A program made the translations under genes and the position numbers. Shown here piece by piece: positions 1-10,860 of a stretch of DNA of 64,000 nucleotides (within the stretch, counting starts at the first letter, position 1; each line of letters starts with the position of its first letter). Source of the DNA: Microcebus murinus (Eukaryota; Chordata; Mammalia; Primates; Cheirogaleidae). The notes under the pieces were generated by a model. It saw only the letters and a program-made list of their open reading frames with translations, was not told the DNA's origin and made no database searches. The stretch lies in assembly GCF_040939455.1 (NCBI RefSeq), contig NC_134119.1:15178501-15242500 (forward strand), in the 5' to 3' direction.

Positions 1-610
1 GATTATGAAATTACATGATGGCACAACTAACATATCACTCATATTTAACAAGTATCAGCATAGTTTGTTTCTCCTTTTGTTCTTGAGAAATAAAATACTA
101 CCCATGGTATTGAAGCCCTCACTCATCACATTCCTCTCTGACCCCAGAGGTGGCCATGGTTCTGAAATGGGTGTGCATTTCTCCCAGCCATAGTTTTGTA
201 CTTTTACTATATAAAAACACATATTAATTAAAAAGTATAAAGTCTTATTTTAAGTTTTTACACACCACCATACTCTCTATATTTCTTCACTATCTCCATT
301 TCTGAATCAACATTGTTTTAAATTCACACATACTGATATATATTTTTAAATGTCACATATTTCTCATTTTATTTAAGTACTATAATAAATTATGTGTGTG
401 TGTATATTCATCTCTTGTATTGATTGACAATAAAGCTATGTGATTTTTATTTTTCTATTGTAAACAGTTTTATAATGAATATATACTAGAATATATCTCA
501 GTGTTCATTTCTGAGAATTTCTCTAAGGTATAGGCCTGGAAATGAAATTGCTGAATCACAGAACAGTTGCAATTTCAACATCCTATTTATGGATATGTTG
601 TATCTTTCTT
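1..610 (-). mobile_element. A+T-rich DNA with a possible old L1 3' relic
   Basis: Mostly unassigned A+T-rich sequence. From about 440 to 610 the wording (a passage like 'ggaaatgaaattgctgaatc') resembles the reverse complement of an old L1 3' region, where the usual text is 'ggaattgctgggtcatag'. The match is weak. The short open frame near the left edge has no recognisable domain. Confidence 0.35.
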
Positions 611-859
611 TTTATCTAGATTCTCATCTATTTCACTAAAGTCTTACATTCTTCTTTACATTTTCCCTACTGTGTTTCCTGGGGCCACCTCAAAAGTCAA
701 CCACTTGCAATTGATTTTGTCTGAACTCATGCTCTGCTTCTCAGAATCCCAAGTGTTGCCCATAGCTTCATTGTCAGGAGGGAAAACTTCAAGTCCATCA
801 GGATTTGGTCAAGAATTGTCCAGATCTCTAAGTTTAATTTCAACACATTGACCTTGTAG

Positions 860-1045
860 GACGTGGCTGATGCCCTGGAGTAGGCACTATGGTTCCTGTT
901 CGGGCTTCAGACCTAGAACTCAGGAGGAGCAGGTGCCCCCTGAAGACACTGCTGCCAGAGGAGCTGCAGAGGCTGGCTCTAACTCCCCAGAGCTGGATGG
1001 AGCCCCTCCACACAGCTCAGACCCTGGCAGAAGTCAGAGGTACCT
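860..1045 (+). other. Exon-like G+C-rich segment, unproven
   Basis: A G+C-rich block in A+T-rich surroundings. Two overlapping forward frames stay open (870-1067 and 889-1182). One encodes a Pro/Ser/Glu-rich stretch and the other a Leu-rich stretch. The block ends at 'cagaggtacctc', which resembles a splice donor (AG/GT) near 1040. An AG stands just upstream near 860, but its pyrimidine tract is poor. I recognise no protein family. It could be a lost or noncoding exon, an unrecognised repeat, or chance. Confidence 0.15.
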
Positions 1046-2250
1046 CCTTAGTGACATCAGATTATAAAACAAGAGTCACAGTAGAAAGGAATTTAGAGAA
1101 AGTTCTTGTTAGACCCCAATCTACTTCAGAGTTCCTTTGTTACCCTCATTCTGTTCCCAACATATCACATGGAAAACAGTGACTTCTACTGTGATTTGGC
1201 AATTGTCAGATAAGTGAGTTGTTTGTGTGTACACAAACCATGGTGGAAAAGATGAATGGCATTTATTGGATATTGGGAAGAGAGAGGGATTCAAAAGGTC
1301 CACTTCTAGAGCCACCTCTCAACCAGATTTACCAGATACAGAGGCTGAGGTCTGTAACTTTCCTTAATTATTTTCTTTGTAACAGAACTGAAATAGAATC
1401 CCTCATCTCCTCCCATTAGAGCCAGGGTTCCTCTCAGTTCACCATTTTATCTTTCCTCTCCCCCAAGCTATCCTCTGTAGTCTCCAATCTGAGTACCTGT
1501 AATCTGTAACCAGCATCTCTTTTGTTTGGCACCTCTTCCTGTGTTACCACTCTGGGTGTCCACCTTGCATATTTTGGGCATTGAATCTTGAGATTCAATC
1601 CTGGTGGTCTTTCATGCATTGCATATAAGATGGTTGTTAGATTTTAAGCCACTCTGCCAATCCTGTCCTACTGCTTCTCTGGGCAGTCTTTCAGCACTAA
1701 ACCAGTAGGAATTGGAATGGTGAATACATAACACCAGGAGGAGGAAACAATGAACCAACCCAGTTTATTTATTCATTAGTGACAAAGTGCTAAGAAGGAT
1801 GCTGAGGATGATAGCGAGACCAGAGTCAGGCCTCTGAGGAAACTGGATGGGGGAAGAGAGACCACACTTTCTCAGTGTCAGCTCAGGGTCCTCCCTAGGA
1901 AGTGGATTACAATGCTTCTCATGGGCATTTTGGCATGCAGAATCTTGGTTAAAGGCAAGTCTACTCCTGATACTGCCTGTGGTTTCCTTCAGAGCTCAAG
2001 TGCTTTTTCATCCAAGAATTCTCCCCAGATGACACCCTGGTTTTATGCACTGAATGTCTATTTCTCTCATTTGTCAAAATTTCATACTCTGTCTCTAGAC
2101 CTCATGCAATATTATTGGTTGGTATTATATTCTCACTGGTATGCTCTCAATCTTTTTTTGTAATTATTTATGCCTTGATAACCAAATAAGAATACTCTTT
2201 CTTCTAAAGCAGGTTACTCTATTCTATACTTGTACTAGTGGGGTCTTCAG
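1046..2250. other. Unassigned DNA, no gene or clear repeat
   Basis: I see no coding signature, RNA gene or confidently assignable repeat. The short open frames are uncorrelated between strands and lack domains. Confidence 0.6.
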
Positions 2251-2254
2251 TTGC

Positions 2255-2580
2255 AAAGCATAGAAATGGACTTTGGCTAATGTAAGCAGAGACAGAATAG
2301 TAGTAGAAGGATATCAGGAACTCCCCAGAATCAAAGGAAAGACCAAAGAACCATGCCCAGGTGGTGGAAAAGATCAACAGAGGCGGGGTTGTGGGGAGTC
2401 CAGGAGCAGGCTGTTTAGGGCACCACAGTCACGATGGGCCCAGTACTTGAGCCAATCTCTGCAGACACAAGTTAGTTCTCAATAGGATTCCAAGAGCTGT
2501 GAGCATCTGATTGGCTGACTCTCCTCCAGGTACCCCAGATTCTGGCCTTCTGCCAACCAGCCATGCACAGTCTGCTTTTG
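2255..2580 (-). mobile_element. Old MLT1-like LTR relic
   Basis: The start reads like the reverse complement of a MaLR LTR end: a 'gggtcttcagttgcaaagca' passage corresponds to the 'cttgcaaccaaaagagtc' tail of MLT1-type consensus. The remainder is diverged. The segment at 10540-10860 looks like the same family in the opposite orientation. Family assignment is from memory. Confidence 0.35.
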
Positions 2581-2589
2581 CTTAGGTAC

Positions 2590-3068
2590 TTCTAGTTCCT
2601 TCTGCAGCAAGGACACTCACTCTATCAAAGACTGTCGGAGCCCTGCCTGTGTCTCCCTATCCTTGCCATTTCCATGTACCAAGTAGATGGTCAACCGCCA
2701 GCCCCTGCATTTCTATCTCAAGGACGTCCTCTCCTTGCTGTGCCTGCCATGCAGCAGCCAAAAGTGCTGCTGGAGCAGCCCTCAGCCCATGGCCGATGAG
2801 AGCAGGTGCATAAATACCCCAGCTCCCTTGCCCTTCAACTGGGATGATGCTGAAGTGCATGTCTTACACCAGCTCCTAGCTTTCCGTGGAGACATCGGGT
2901 CCCAGCTGCCACAGAGGTGAGCGGTGCCGGAGCACACCCTGTGTGAGCCACTGCCCTTCCCTGGCTCACTCTTCCACGCCCCACTGTGCCTCCCCCACCT
3001 CCCAAATAATCCACTTGCAACCAAATCCTTGCTTCATGGTCTGTTTCTGGGGTAACCCAGACTAAGAA
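2590..3068 (+). mobile_element. LTR-like repeat, family uncertain
   Basis: The 3' end ('acttgcaaccaaatccttgc' followed by 'gtctgtttctggggtaaccc') matches a common mammalian LTR ending in which the text is roughly 'acttgcacccaaatccttgtctcagggtctgcttctggg'-like. A related end is seen near 8340-8397. The body is G+C-rich, and the short open frames on both strands here are not supported as genes. Confidence 0.4.
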
Positions 3069-3284
3069 ACCCATCCCAACTGTGCCTTCTCCATTAACAG
3101 TCTCCTCAGTCTTCAAGGCCAGGGATGAGAATCCACCTAATGTGTCCAAATCAAGCTAGCAGAGCCATGGCAATGTTTACAATTTCTGGTTTTGAGTACC
3201 CCTGGGAAAGGCATGGACACCAGAGCTTGGAAGAGTCTATACCACGTCCCACTGCCTTTCTGCTGACAAGCACATTTACACTAC

Positions 3285-3459
3285 TCTCCTGGATGGTGAA
3301 GCTCTTGTGTTTGTGACCTTTGCTAAGGCTTAGCTCAAATAGAAACCCTTAGTGAAAACTTCCATGACCACTGAGGCTGAGTAAATCCTTGCCTCCCCTG
3401 GGTCTCCACAGTGATATACAAGATACAACGCAAAATATGTGCCTCCTTCTGCATTTTTC
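3285..3459 (+). mobile_element. L2 LINE fragment, left part
   Basis: Diverged match to the L2 3' region: a 'ttagctcaaatagaaaccc' passage followed by 'cttccatgaccactgag' parallels the L2 text 'gctcaaatgtcaccttctcagtgaggccttccctgaccac'-type wording. It is interrupted at about 3460 by an L1 relic and resumes at about 3684. Confidence 0.55.
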
Positions 3460-3683
3460 CCCATTGAGATGAAACTCACAAAGCATAAACTCATTAACCA
3501 TTTTAAGGTGAACAATTCAATGGCATTGAGCATATTTGCTGTGTTGTGCAACTGCCACCTCTACCGAGGTCCAAAACATTTCCAGCTCCCCAGCAGAAAA
3601 CCCTGTGTATTTAGGCAGTTACTCTCCATTCCCCACTCCAGGGCCTCACTCACTGGCAGTTACCAATCTGCCTTCTGTCTCTG
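3460..3683 (-). mobile_element. Old L1 3'-end fragment inserted in L2
   Basis: Reverse complement of an old L1 3' end. Landmarks are 'aaggtgaacaattcaatggc', 'gttgtgcaactgccacctct' and 'caatctgccttctgtctctg', which track the familiar L1M text closely. It separates two parts of one L2 copy, so it inserted after that L2. Confidence 0.7.
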
Positions 3684-3741
3684 TATTCTTAGCACTAGGC
3701 ATGTAGTCAGCACTCAATCAATCCTTTTGGGTGAGTAAATG
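3684..3741 (+). mobile_element. L2 LINE tail, continuation
   Basis: Ends with wording like the L2 tail ('catgtagtcagcactcaatc' then a gtgagtaaatga end, compare 'cacatagtaggcgctcaataaa'). Taken as the 3' end of the L2 copy starting at about 3285, displaced by the L1 piece. Confidence 0.5.
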
Positions 3742-3849
3742 ATAGTTTGTTGTGAGAAGGGGTGGGAGGTAGGACAGCAGCATCTTCACGTCAAGGCACC
3801 CTCTGGTGGAGAGGATCCCTCTTGATTTATCGTCTCCGTAGCTCAGCAA

Positions 3850-4015
3850 TATTCCTAAGCTTTTGTGCCTCAGTTTTCTCACCTACAAGTTGAGAACAAT
3901 ACTAGTATCTCCCTTAAGAAGTTGTTATGACAATTAATTGAATTAATATGCAGAAAACCCTCAGAACAGTGCCTGGCCTGGAGAAAGCCAGTGGAGTGTG
4001 TGTTAAATATGACTA
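3850..4015 (-). mobile_element. MIR SINE
   Basis: Minus-orientation MIR: 'gcctcagttttctcaccta' followed by 'ttgttatgacaattaattga' and 'cagaacagtgcctggcctgg', the standard order of MIR reverse-complement landmarks. Confidence 0.75.
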
Positions 4016-4169
4016 AAATAATATTGTTTTGATGTTGGAGTCTCCATCAAGTTCATCTTCCAAGAGAGAATCGGAACAAAACTCCAAGGCTAGAAAACTG
4101 CCAAGCTGAGATGGAATGGCTCTCCAGAAAAAAATGACATTCTGGTTGTGTTTGCTTTTGAATAATTGT

Positions 4170-4375
4170 CTGCTTTCTTATTCTACTCCCACTACCCTGG
4201 ACACTTCACTCCACCACCCTCTGCTACCCCAACACCCAGTCTCAGCTTTGACCTTGAATTCAACCAGAATGCAAGTTCCAGGAGGGCAGAGGTCACATCT
4301 GCTTTGTGCATCTCCCTGTTCCCTACCCCTAGCATGTAATCAGACTCAGTGATTGTCTGTGGAATAAATAAATAC
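4170..4375 (+). mobile_element. L2 LINE 3' end
   Basis: Landmarks include 'caggagggcagaggtcacat' and 'gcatctccctgttccctacc', ending with 'gtggaataaataaata', matching the order of the L2 3' untranslated end (gagggcagggact, ctctgtatccccag, caataaatg). Confidence 0.7.
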
Positions 4376-5654
4376 ATTCACACACAAAATGATCTATCCT
4401 TCCAGCCATGGAATTTCAAAATGCTTTACCTCCCTGCCCCTTCACTGCTCTTTCTGCTTCAAAAGGAAGCTTTTCAGAGCGTAAGAGCTCATGGAAGGCC
4501 TGCTCCTCCCTTGGCTTCTGTCTGTACCTGTTCAGGCCTCCTCTTGCCACACCTGCCCTTGGTGTGGAATAAAGGCAGTGGGGACCCAACTCTGATCCCT
4601 GGTGTTATCTGCTGTGAGCCAATCTCTCCGCACTGCTTTATGTCCCAGCCAGGCCTCAGCCTTGACATAAAACTCTCCAGTTCTATATAATAATGGTCAT
4701 AATTAATAATAAATGAACAGGCTAGGGAATTGCAGAGCAGAATTTAGTGGCTGGAGATTTACACAGCTGCATTCGGTGCCAATGTAAGATGTGGATATGG
4801 AAAAAACCCACAGAGCTATCATTTCAGAGCCAGGACTCTGCTAATAAGCACCATGCACCCAGCAGCTCACAGCCTTGTAGAAAAATCACATTTGGAACCA
4901 CACATTTTCCTGGGTGCAAAGGAGAGCAGGGTATTTTTATCTTCTTGGTCTCTTTTCCTCTAGATCAGGGTTAGGCTCCCAGAGTCCAGGTGATTTATGT
5001 GGGGAAAGGGAGAAATGTGAACATGAAGGAAAGGCTGGAGAAGGAATTTGGACATACAGAAGGAAAATGAAATGAGGACATCATGTACTTTTGAGAGAAT
5101 TGTTGGAACCAGTGGGCCTCAAAGAGACGATAAAGACCTCTTTCCACAGAAAGCAAACACAAATGCACTGTAGATGCATGATTGGGGCAAGAACCCTGGA
5201 AGCTGCTTAGCTCAGATGCTCTAAATTGGCCCCCACTGAGTGCAGTGGGTGAGTTTTTTCATACCATCCAATCCTTCCAGACCATGCTCTGCTATAATTT
5301 TAGTCCAATTCCTCCAACTTCTCCCAAATCTTGATTTTTTGACTTGGCTGATCAACTGCCCATAGGTGAGAGGAGGCAGAAGATGAATAACATAATGTTG
5401 CTTATAGGATTCCCAGACAACACAGACAAAGAGTTAGGCACAGTGGCTGACAAGTAGCAAGCACTTAATGACTGAGAGTCATCACCTTGGCATCCCAGCT
5501 CAGGGATGCCTCCTAGGCATGGGTTGTCCCATTGGCTCTACCTGAAACAAATTTCAGATTCAGGACTCTACCAAAACGTGCCAGGTAACCAGCAGCTCAC
5601 AGCCTTGTAGGAAATCACAGTTGTCACCATACAGTTTTCTGGGAATAAAGGAGA
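4376..5654. other. Unassigned DNA
   Basis: No gene recognised. A small MIR- or L2-tail-like piece ('agtagcaagcacttaatgac') lies near 5450-5480. A phrase beginning 'agcagctcacagccttgtag' occurs twice, at about 4861 and 5590, about 730 bp apart, within longer similar passages (about 4800-4925 and 5565-5645). This suggests an old local duplication or two copies of an unrecognised repeat. Confidence 0.5.
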
Positions 5655-5805
5655 CTATCCTTGTCCTTCAGGTATCATTGTCCTTAATTTATAGAAGGTG
5701 AACTGAGGCTTCAAGATGTTAATAAGCATGACCAAGATAACAGCTTACAAATGGCAGAGCCATGGTTTGAACACAGATGGGTCATTTCCAAAGGCCAAAT
5801 TTACT
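5655..5805 (+). mobile_element. MIR SINE
   Basis: Plus-orientation MIR: 'ttaatttatagaaggtgaac', then 'tgaggcttcaagatg', then 'ggcagagccatggtttgaac', in the consensus order (tttacagatgaggaaactgaggc ... ggcagagctgggatttgaac). Confidence 0.75.
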
Positions 5806-6215
5806 TTCCCCTACCCTACTCCTTCCCTGAACTTCAGCCTCAGCTCTCCTGGGGCTCCAGGCTAACATGTTCTTCATATGAAAAAAGGGAAGGTGGTCAC
5901 TAGAAACCCTTAGGGGCTCACCAGGTCAAAATCCATCAGACCAAATACAATTCTTTCTAGTAAGTGATGGATGAAGGAGGCACCATAGATGTATGCATAT
6001 CTTATATGATCCTAGATGAGGAACCATAATGTCTGTGTGGTCAAGAAGAAATAAACACTTCAGATGACTGAGGCTATTGAGTAGGCTTTGAGGAAGCTGC
6101 TGGTGTCCATCCTGAGTAAGGAAATTCTAAGTTTTTATTCATCCCATGCATAGTTAGTTTGAGAAAGTGCAGGGTAGGGGAGGTGCTAAAAGAGGTACCA
6201 AAAGGTAGGCACTGT

Positions 6216-6700
6216 CTTAGATCAGGTTCCCTAGAAGCAGAGCTGAGAAAAGGACTTGGGTTCATGTGAGTTTTTGAGGACATTTAGGAGAAAACTACAG
6301 GGAATAAAAGAAGCAGGATAGGGAAGGAGATAATCAAGAATGATGTCAAAGAAAATTTAGCCTTGCCCTGGTTCACAGGGAGGTCTAAGAGCATAAATTA
6401 TACTGGCAAATCATCTTTCCAGGGAGGCAAGGGGGCTGGCTTTTGTAATGTGTATAAATTCATATAAATGTCTGGGGACTTTCCCCTCCAAGGGTAGGAT
6501 GGTGTATCAGCTGCGGGATGTCCCATGTGCCAATGGCTCCAGAGCAGGGGACAAGCATGCACTATTAGCAGCCAACGCTCACTCACAGCAGCTGGGGAAT
6601 GGATTCATGGCAGTGCACCAAAATCATCTGCTCCAGCATTTTCTCTACAGAAGTGGAAATGCCATGGCAAGTGAGAATAAGCCCGAGTTGACAGACCTAC
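6216..6700. mobile_element. Probable interspersed repeat, family not identified
   Basis: Starts with 'atcaggttccctagaagcag', a phrase I associate with repeated mammalian sequence, and runs with even composition up to the target duplication of the MST LTR. I cannot name the family or its direction. Confidence 0.35.
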
Positions 6701-6705
6701 CCAGG

Positions 6706-7087
6706 TACTAGAGTTTGAATACGTCCCCAAAGTTCATGTGTTGGAACCTTGATCCCCAATGCGACAGTGAGAGGTGGGATCTTCAAGAGGTGATTAGGCC
6801 ATGAAGTATGTGCTCTTATGAATGGTTATTGAGGGGGTAGGTTAGTTATCATGAAAGTGGGTTCCTGATAAAAGGATGAATTAGGTCCCCTTCCTTCCCC
6901 TTTTCTTGCCTTCTCTTGCCCTTCTGCCTTCCACCATTGGATGATGCAGCCAAAAGTACCCTTCGCAGGTGTGAGGCCCTCAATCTTGGACTTCCCAGAC
7001 TCCAGAACTACAAGAAATAAATTTCTTTTCACTTTAAATTACTCAGTCTATGAAATTCTGTTACTGCAACACAAAATAACTAAGACA
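6706..7087 (+). mobile_element. MST-type ERVL-MaLR solo LTR with perfect target duplication
   Basis: Nearly full-length match to the MST LTR: 'ccccaaagttcatgtgttgg' near the start, 'gtgggttcctgataaaagga', 'cttccaccattggatgatgc', a poly(A) signal aataaa at 7016-7021, and an 'actaagaca' end. The 5-bp sequence ccagg lies directly before (6701-6705) and after (7088-7092). This is the target site duplication expected for ERVL-type integration and fixes the ends. No internal retroviral sequence is present, so it is a solo LTR. Confidence 0.9.
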
Positions 7088-7139
7088 CCAGGCAATGCCA
7101 CAAATGTTAAGAAGAGGCCAACAGAGTGGTTATGATTAA

Positions 7140-7605
7140 TTTTCACAAGGAAGATGACTTTGAGCATGAGAATGGTGTGGTGGGTAGGATTATTGCTCTC
7201 AATTTTTTACTCTCTCCCAGTTATGGAATTAGATGTCCCTTCAGTTGCCATCGTTTTGTGGTGGGATGAACGTACTTCTTCACTCCTCAGTTTGGACCTG
7301 ACTCAATTGTGTTGGCCAATGGGATATTAATGAACACCATTGGAACAGAGGCCCTCAATGTGCTCATGCACTTTGGTTTTTTCTCCCAATCCTGTGAATC
7401 TCCATGAGAAGAGCATTTTCCCAGTAGCTGGTCAAAGAGAAACATGGGGAGTAGACATAAACCCAACTTGCAGCCGTGAGCCAAGTCCAGCTGATTCCAG
7501 CCAAGCCCAGCTGAGACACAGCCGGTCCACAGACTATAAACAAGAAGACAAATGTTGCTGTAAACCAACCGTTTGGTATGCAGCAAAATCTGACTAATAG
7601 TAGTG
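7140..7605 (+). mobile_element. MLT1-like LTR, diverged
   Basis: Landmarks in order: 'tttggacctgactcaattgt', 'ggccaatgggatattaatga', and a terminal 'tatgcagcaaaatctgacta', compare the MLT1-type end 'acgcagcaaaagctaactgata'. The related copy at 9565-10025 has the same terminal phrase and orientation. Confidence 0.55.
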
Positions 7606-7819
7606 GGAATGTTTACAGGAAAAGAGAAAAAAATTTTATTATTTCACTTTTGCAATGATAAATGGAACTACAATTTTACTAGGGCAGCCATGCTAAAGAC
7701 ACAATTCTACAAGGGGAAAGGAGCTCATGTTTCTCCACCTCCTGATAACGTCATCTCTCCTTATAGGCTTTTTGTCTAGTAGACCTTTCCTCAGCCTAGA
7801 AAAATAGTCCAGTGACTTC

Positions 7820-7945
7820 ATTTCCCAGATGGAAATACTGAGTCTTAGTGAACACAGGCGATTTGCCACCTTTGCATAGCTCATGGTCGAGTCACAGAGC
7901 AGGAGTCAAAACCCATGTTTGCTGATCCTCTGTCCTGTGTTTATT
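7820..7945 (+). mobile_element. MIR SINE fragment
   Basis: 'ttcccagatggaaatactga' followed by 'gtcacagagcaggagtcaaa' and 'gatcctctgtcctgtg' reproduces the right half of MIR on the plus strand. Confidence 0.65.
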
Positions 7946-8099
7946 CATTAGAACATGTTCTATGATGCTGTTGATGTTATACTCCACATCCCTCAGCCTA
8001 CCTGGGTTCACCTGCAGCTCTACCTGTTTCCAGAGGACTCTCTCTAGCACTGTTGGAGCATGTGTAGCAGCAAGTAGGATCATATAAGGAGTGTGAGGG

Positions 8100-8397
8100 A
8101 TTTGTCACCTTTGGGGCAACCCTCACCCCACAGAGTATGGGAGCAAGTGGAAGAATGTCCAACCTTTCTGCTTACTAGGTGTTGACTCTGAGGTTGACAG
8201 CTCAGCCGTGTTGAGCCCCAGGTGCTTCCAGGGGTAACATCCATCACCACGCCCTTTATTGGCTCTGATTTCTTCCCTGTCTCACCCTCCTTACTCCTTT
8301 ATAATGCTTCTTGGGACTCTCCCCCCACCCCCATAAACTATCTACTCCTGAGTCCTTATCTCAAAATCTGCTTCTAGAGAGACCCTAAGTAAGGCCA
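8100..8397 (+). mobile_element. LTR-like repeat related to 2590-3068
   Basis: The 3' end reads 'ataaactatctactcctgag' then 'ccttatctcaaaatctgctt', paralleling the end of the unit near 3000-3068. The 5' edge is uncertain. Confidence 0.4.
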
Positions 8398-9203
8398 AGT
8401 GCACCTCTCCCCAGAGCTTGAAGCAACAGGTGTTGGAAAGACTTAAGAGAGCAAAGGGAAAAGCATCTGCATTAGTAATGGTTTGATCAGAGAAGCAGGA
8501 CTATGTGGGATATAAAATGTGGGCTTATTATGGGGATTAGACTTTATGCAGCCCTAGGAGCTGATTGAGCAGTCTGTGCAAGTCTGTCACCTCTGGGTCT
8601 TCTTTTCAAGTCAATCTTTTAGGCTGCTATTTTGGCCTTCTCTTTCAAAAGATCTAAAATTTGATATAGCTCCTCCAAAAAAAAAAAGGTCTGAATAATT
8701 TTTCTGAAGTGCAATACATTTCTCCAAAAAGGGTCATTAAATGGAGTGAGAAAAATTTATATAACCACTGGTCAAAATAGTTGAAGTACTGTTTGTTGAC
8801 CTGGAATGTGAGTTGATGCATGTGGGCCCTCTCTGGCAGGGGTGGGTGACACACATGAAGATGAATGGCCACATGGCTGGCTGCCGAATGGGAAGTCTCA
8901 GAGACCACAGCTCTTTGCCACCATTATAGCATCATTGCCACAAGATGGTTTTCCAGAATGCACTGCAAATGTACAGTGCCCCCTGCAAAAGGGGGCACAG
9001 GACTTATACATTCTGAGCAATGAATGCCCTGCCCAACCAGTCTTGGTATCATTGGTTTTCCTAGCACAGAACCTTGAGAAAATTACACATGTAAAAATTA
9101 TGTAATCAGTTTGTTCCCATTCTTACTTGAATTGTGCCTAAAGAATGTGACTTTGGCTTATAGGACATTAAAACTTCACAAAAGAGAAATAGTTCCCTTT
9201 TTT
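8398..9203. other. Unassigned DNA
   Basis: No gene or confidently named repeat. A short adenine run lies near 8678-8689. The phrase 'gatcagagaagcaggacta' near 8480 resembles the start of the unidentified repeat at 6216. Confidence 0.5.
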
Positions 9204-9263
9204 CATACATATACACATGTGTGTACATGTATCTACATGCGTGTACACATGTGCATACACACA
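9204..9263. repeat. Alternating purine-pyrimidine tract with inverted symmetry
   Basis: About 60 bp of strictly alternating purine and pyrimidine (CA/TG/TA steps) with one break (tc) in the middle. It contains 'acacatgtgtgtacatgt' and, past the break, the related 'acatgcgtgtacacatgt', giving partial inverted symmetry. Confidence 0.85.
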
Positions 9264-9564
9264 AGCCTATGGTGCAGGATCCAACTTCATCGTGATAAAC
9301 ATACTCCAACCATTCAATGAAAGATCAAGTGAGACCAAAATGAGAAAATGAGAGGGAGAGACAAAGAGAGAAACAGAGCAAGTAGAGTGTAAAAAGGGCC
9401 AATTAAAAAATAGAAAATGGCTACAGAGGGAAAACATTTCAAGATAATCATCTCTACTGATCTTTTTAAGAGCTAGATTTTTAAAAGAAACTATACAATT
9501 TAAGAAGATATATGCTTTTAGATAATTTAGGATATTCCATATGTAATAGATTCCAAAAATGGAC
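9264..9564. other. Unassigned A-rich DNA
   Basis: Purine-rich (aatgagagggagagacaaag type) sequence with no recognised element. The opposite-strand open frame of 99 codons here looks like chance, low-complexity sequence. Confidence 0.5.
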
Positions 9565-10025
9565 AAAAGTTCTTCCCCTCCCTAAGCCTTTGCCCTTGCC
9601 TTTTTTCTCCTCTTACACTAACTTTCATCTTGGCCATGTGACTTGCTTTGGTTCAGTAGCAAATATGGCAGGAGCAGAAACATAAAAAGTGCTTGCACAT
9701 GGGAGCTTTCCTCTCTCACTGTTCTTGGAAATCTGCTATTGATATATAAATAAACCCAGGCTGGCTTGCTGGGTGATGAGAGATGTGCACTCAAGCACCC
9801 CTGCACTCCAGTCAATAACCAGCCAACTCCCAGGAGCAGAGCTGCCGAGATGGCAAGAAACATGAACACAAGCGCATGAGTGAGCCCAAACAAGGCCAGC
9901 AGAACAGTCCAGTGGAGCCTACCTCACATCATCCATTCGAAGAAGTATAAGCTTAAAAAAATGGTTGTTAATTTAACCTAGTAAACTTGGGGATAGTTTG
10001 CTATGCAGCAAAACTTAACTGATAC
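9565..10025 (+). mobile_element. MLT1-like LTR
   Basis: 'ttggccatgtgacttgcttt', 'aaagtgcttgcacatgggag', 'gcgcatgagtgagcccaaac' and the end 'tatgcagcaaaacttaactg' followed by atacac follow the order of a MaLR MLT1-type LTR, ending in the usual aactgatac sequence. Confidence 0.65.
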
Positions 10026-10539
10026 ACTTGTAGTTATGATGTACAGGAGAAGAAGTATAAAATAGGATTCTTGCCAATGGGACTACAATCCTATTTTTTT
10101 TTCTAGTTAGGAAACAAAGACCATAAATAAAATATCTAGTTAGTGAGATAGCATGATGTCTGTCACCATCATAGTCTAGACTAATGAATTATAGAAAAGG
10201 TGCTAATTAAAAGGTATAAGCTGGAAGTGAGAAAGAAGTAAAGGCTAATATTGTATCTTTAGAGAAGGAAAGGTAGGGCAGCTTGAATTAGGACAATCCA
10301 GGGAGATACGTGGCCGGGAAAGACACAAACAAGGACCAAGGGCAAGAAATAGGCAGGCTAGTAAGGTGGAAGCAGGAGGGCTTGAGATGGTGGCCCAGGA
10401 ACTTATCATTAAAAGAGAAAGAATAGGCAGCTATTCTGAAGTCCAGAAATATTAATAATTTAATACTAAGTAAATTCTATAATGTACTTGCCTTGGAGGC
10501 TGTGCTGAGATGATGATGAAAGATGATGAAAGCATCATA
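10026..10539. other. Unassigned DNA
   Basis: A purine-rich, repeat-poor interval. I see no gene, and no repeat I can name. Confidence 0.5.
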
Positions 10540-10860
10540 AATATCTGGGGCTCCATCCTCCCTGGCAGCTGTCTTTTCTTAAGAACAGGATCAAGTGTGA
10601 CTGAACCCCATGATCCAACTGGTGACTTTGGGCTGCCGTGATATTACTTCGGACTTTTGATTGGCCCAAGGTAGGCCAATGAATCCTTCTTCCAGATGGA
10701 GAAAAAAGGGGAAATTCTAAAGCTTTCTGAGAAGCTGTGCTATACGAAACTTGGGAGCTGCCATCAGCCATAGTTTTCTCCTCGTGGGAGAGAAAATCAA
10801 GCTATCACAGAGACACAGACGGGAAACAGAAGCTCAGAGCATAGCACTACTCAGGGCTTC
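10540..10860 (+). mobile_element. Possible MLT1-like LTR relic
   Basis: Contains 'gattggcccaaggtaggcca' followed by 'atgaatccttcttccag', wording like the 'gattggctcaggtatggccaatcagagt' part of a MaLR-type LTR. It may be the same family as 2255-2580, which points the other way. Diverged. Confidence 0.3.

Noticed and set aside
6706..7087. MST LTR as part of a complete provirus
   Set aside because: Identical target duplications directly flank one LTR and no internal region is present, so it is a solo LTR.
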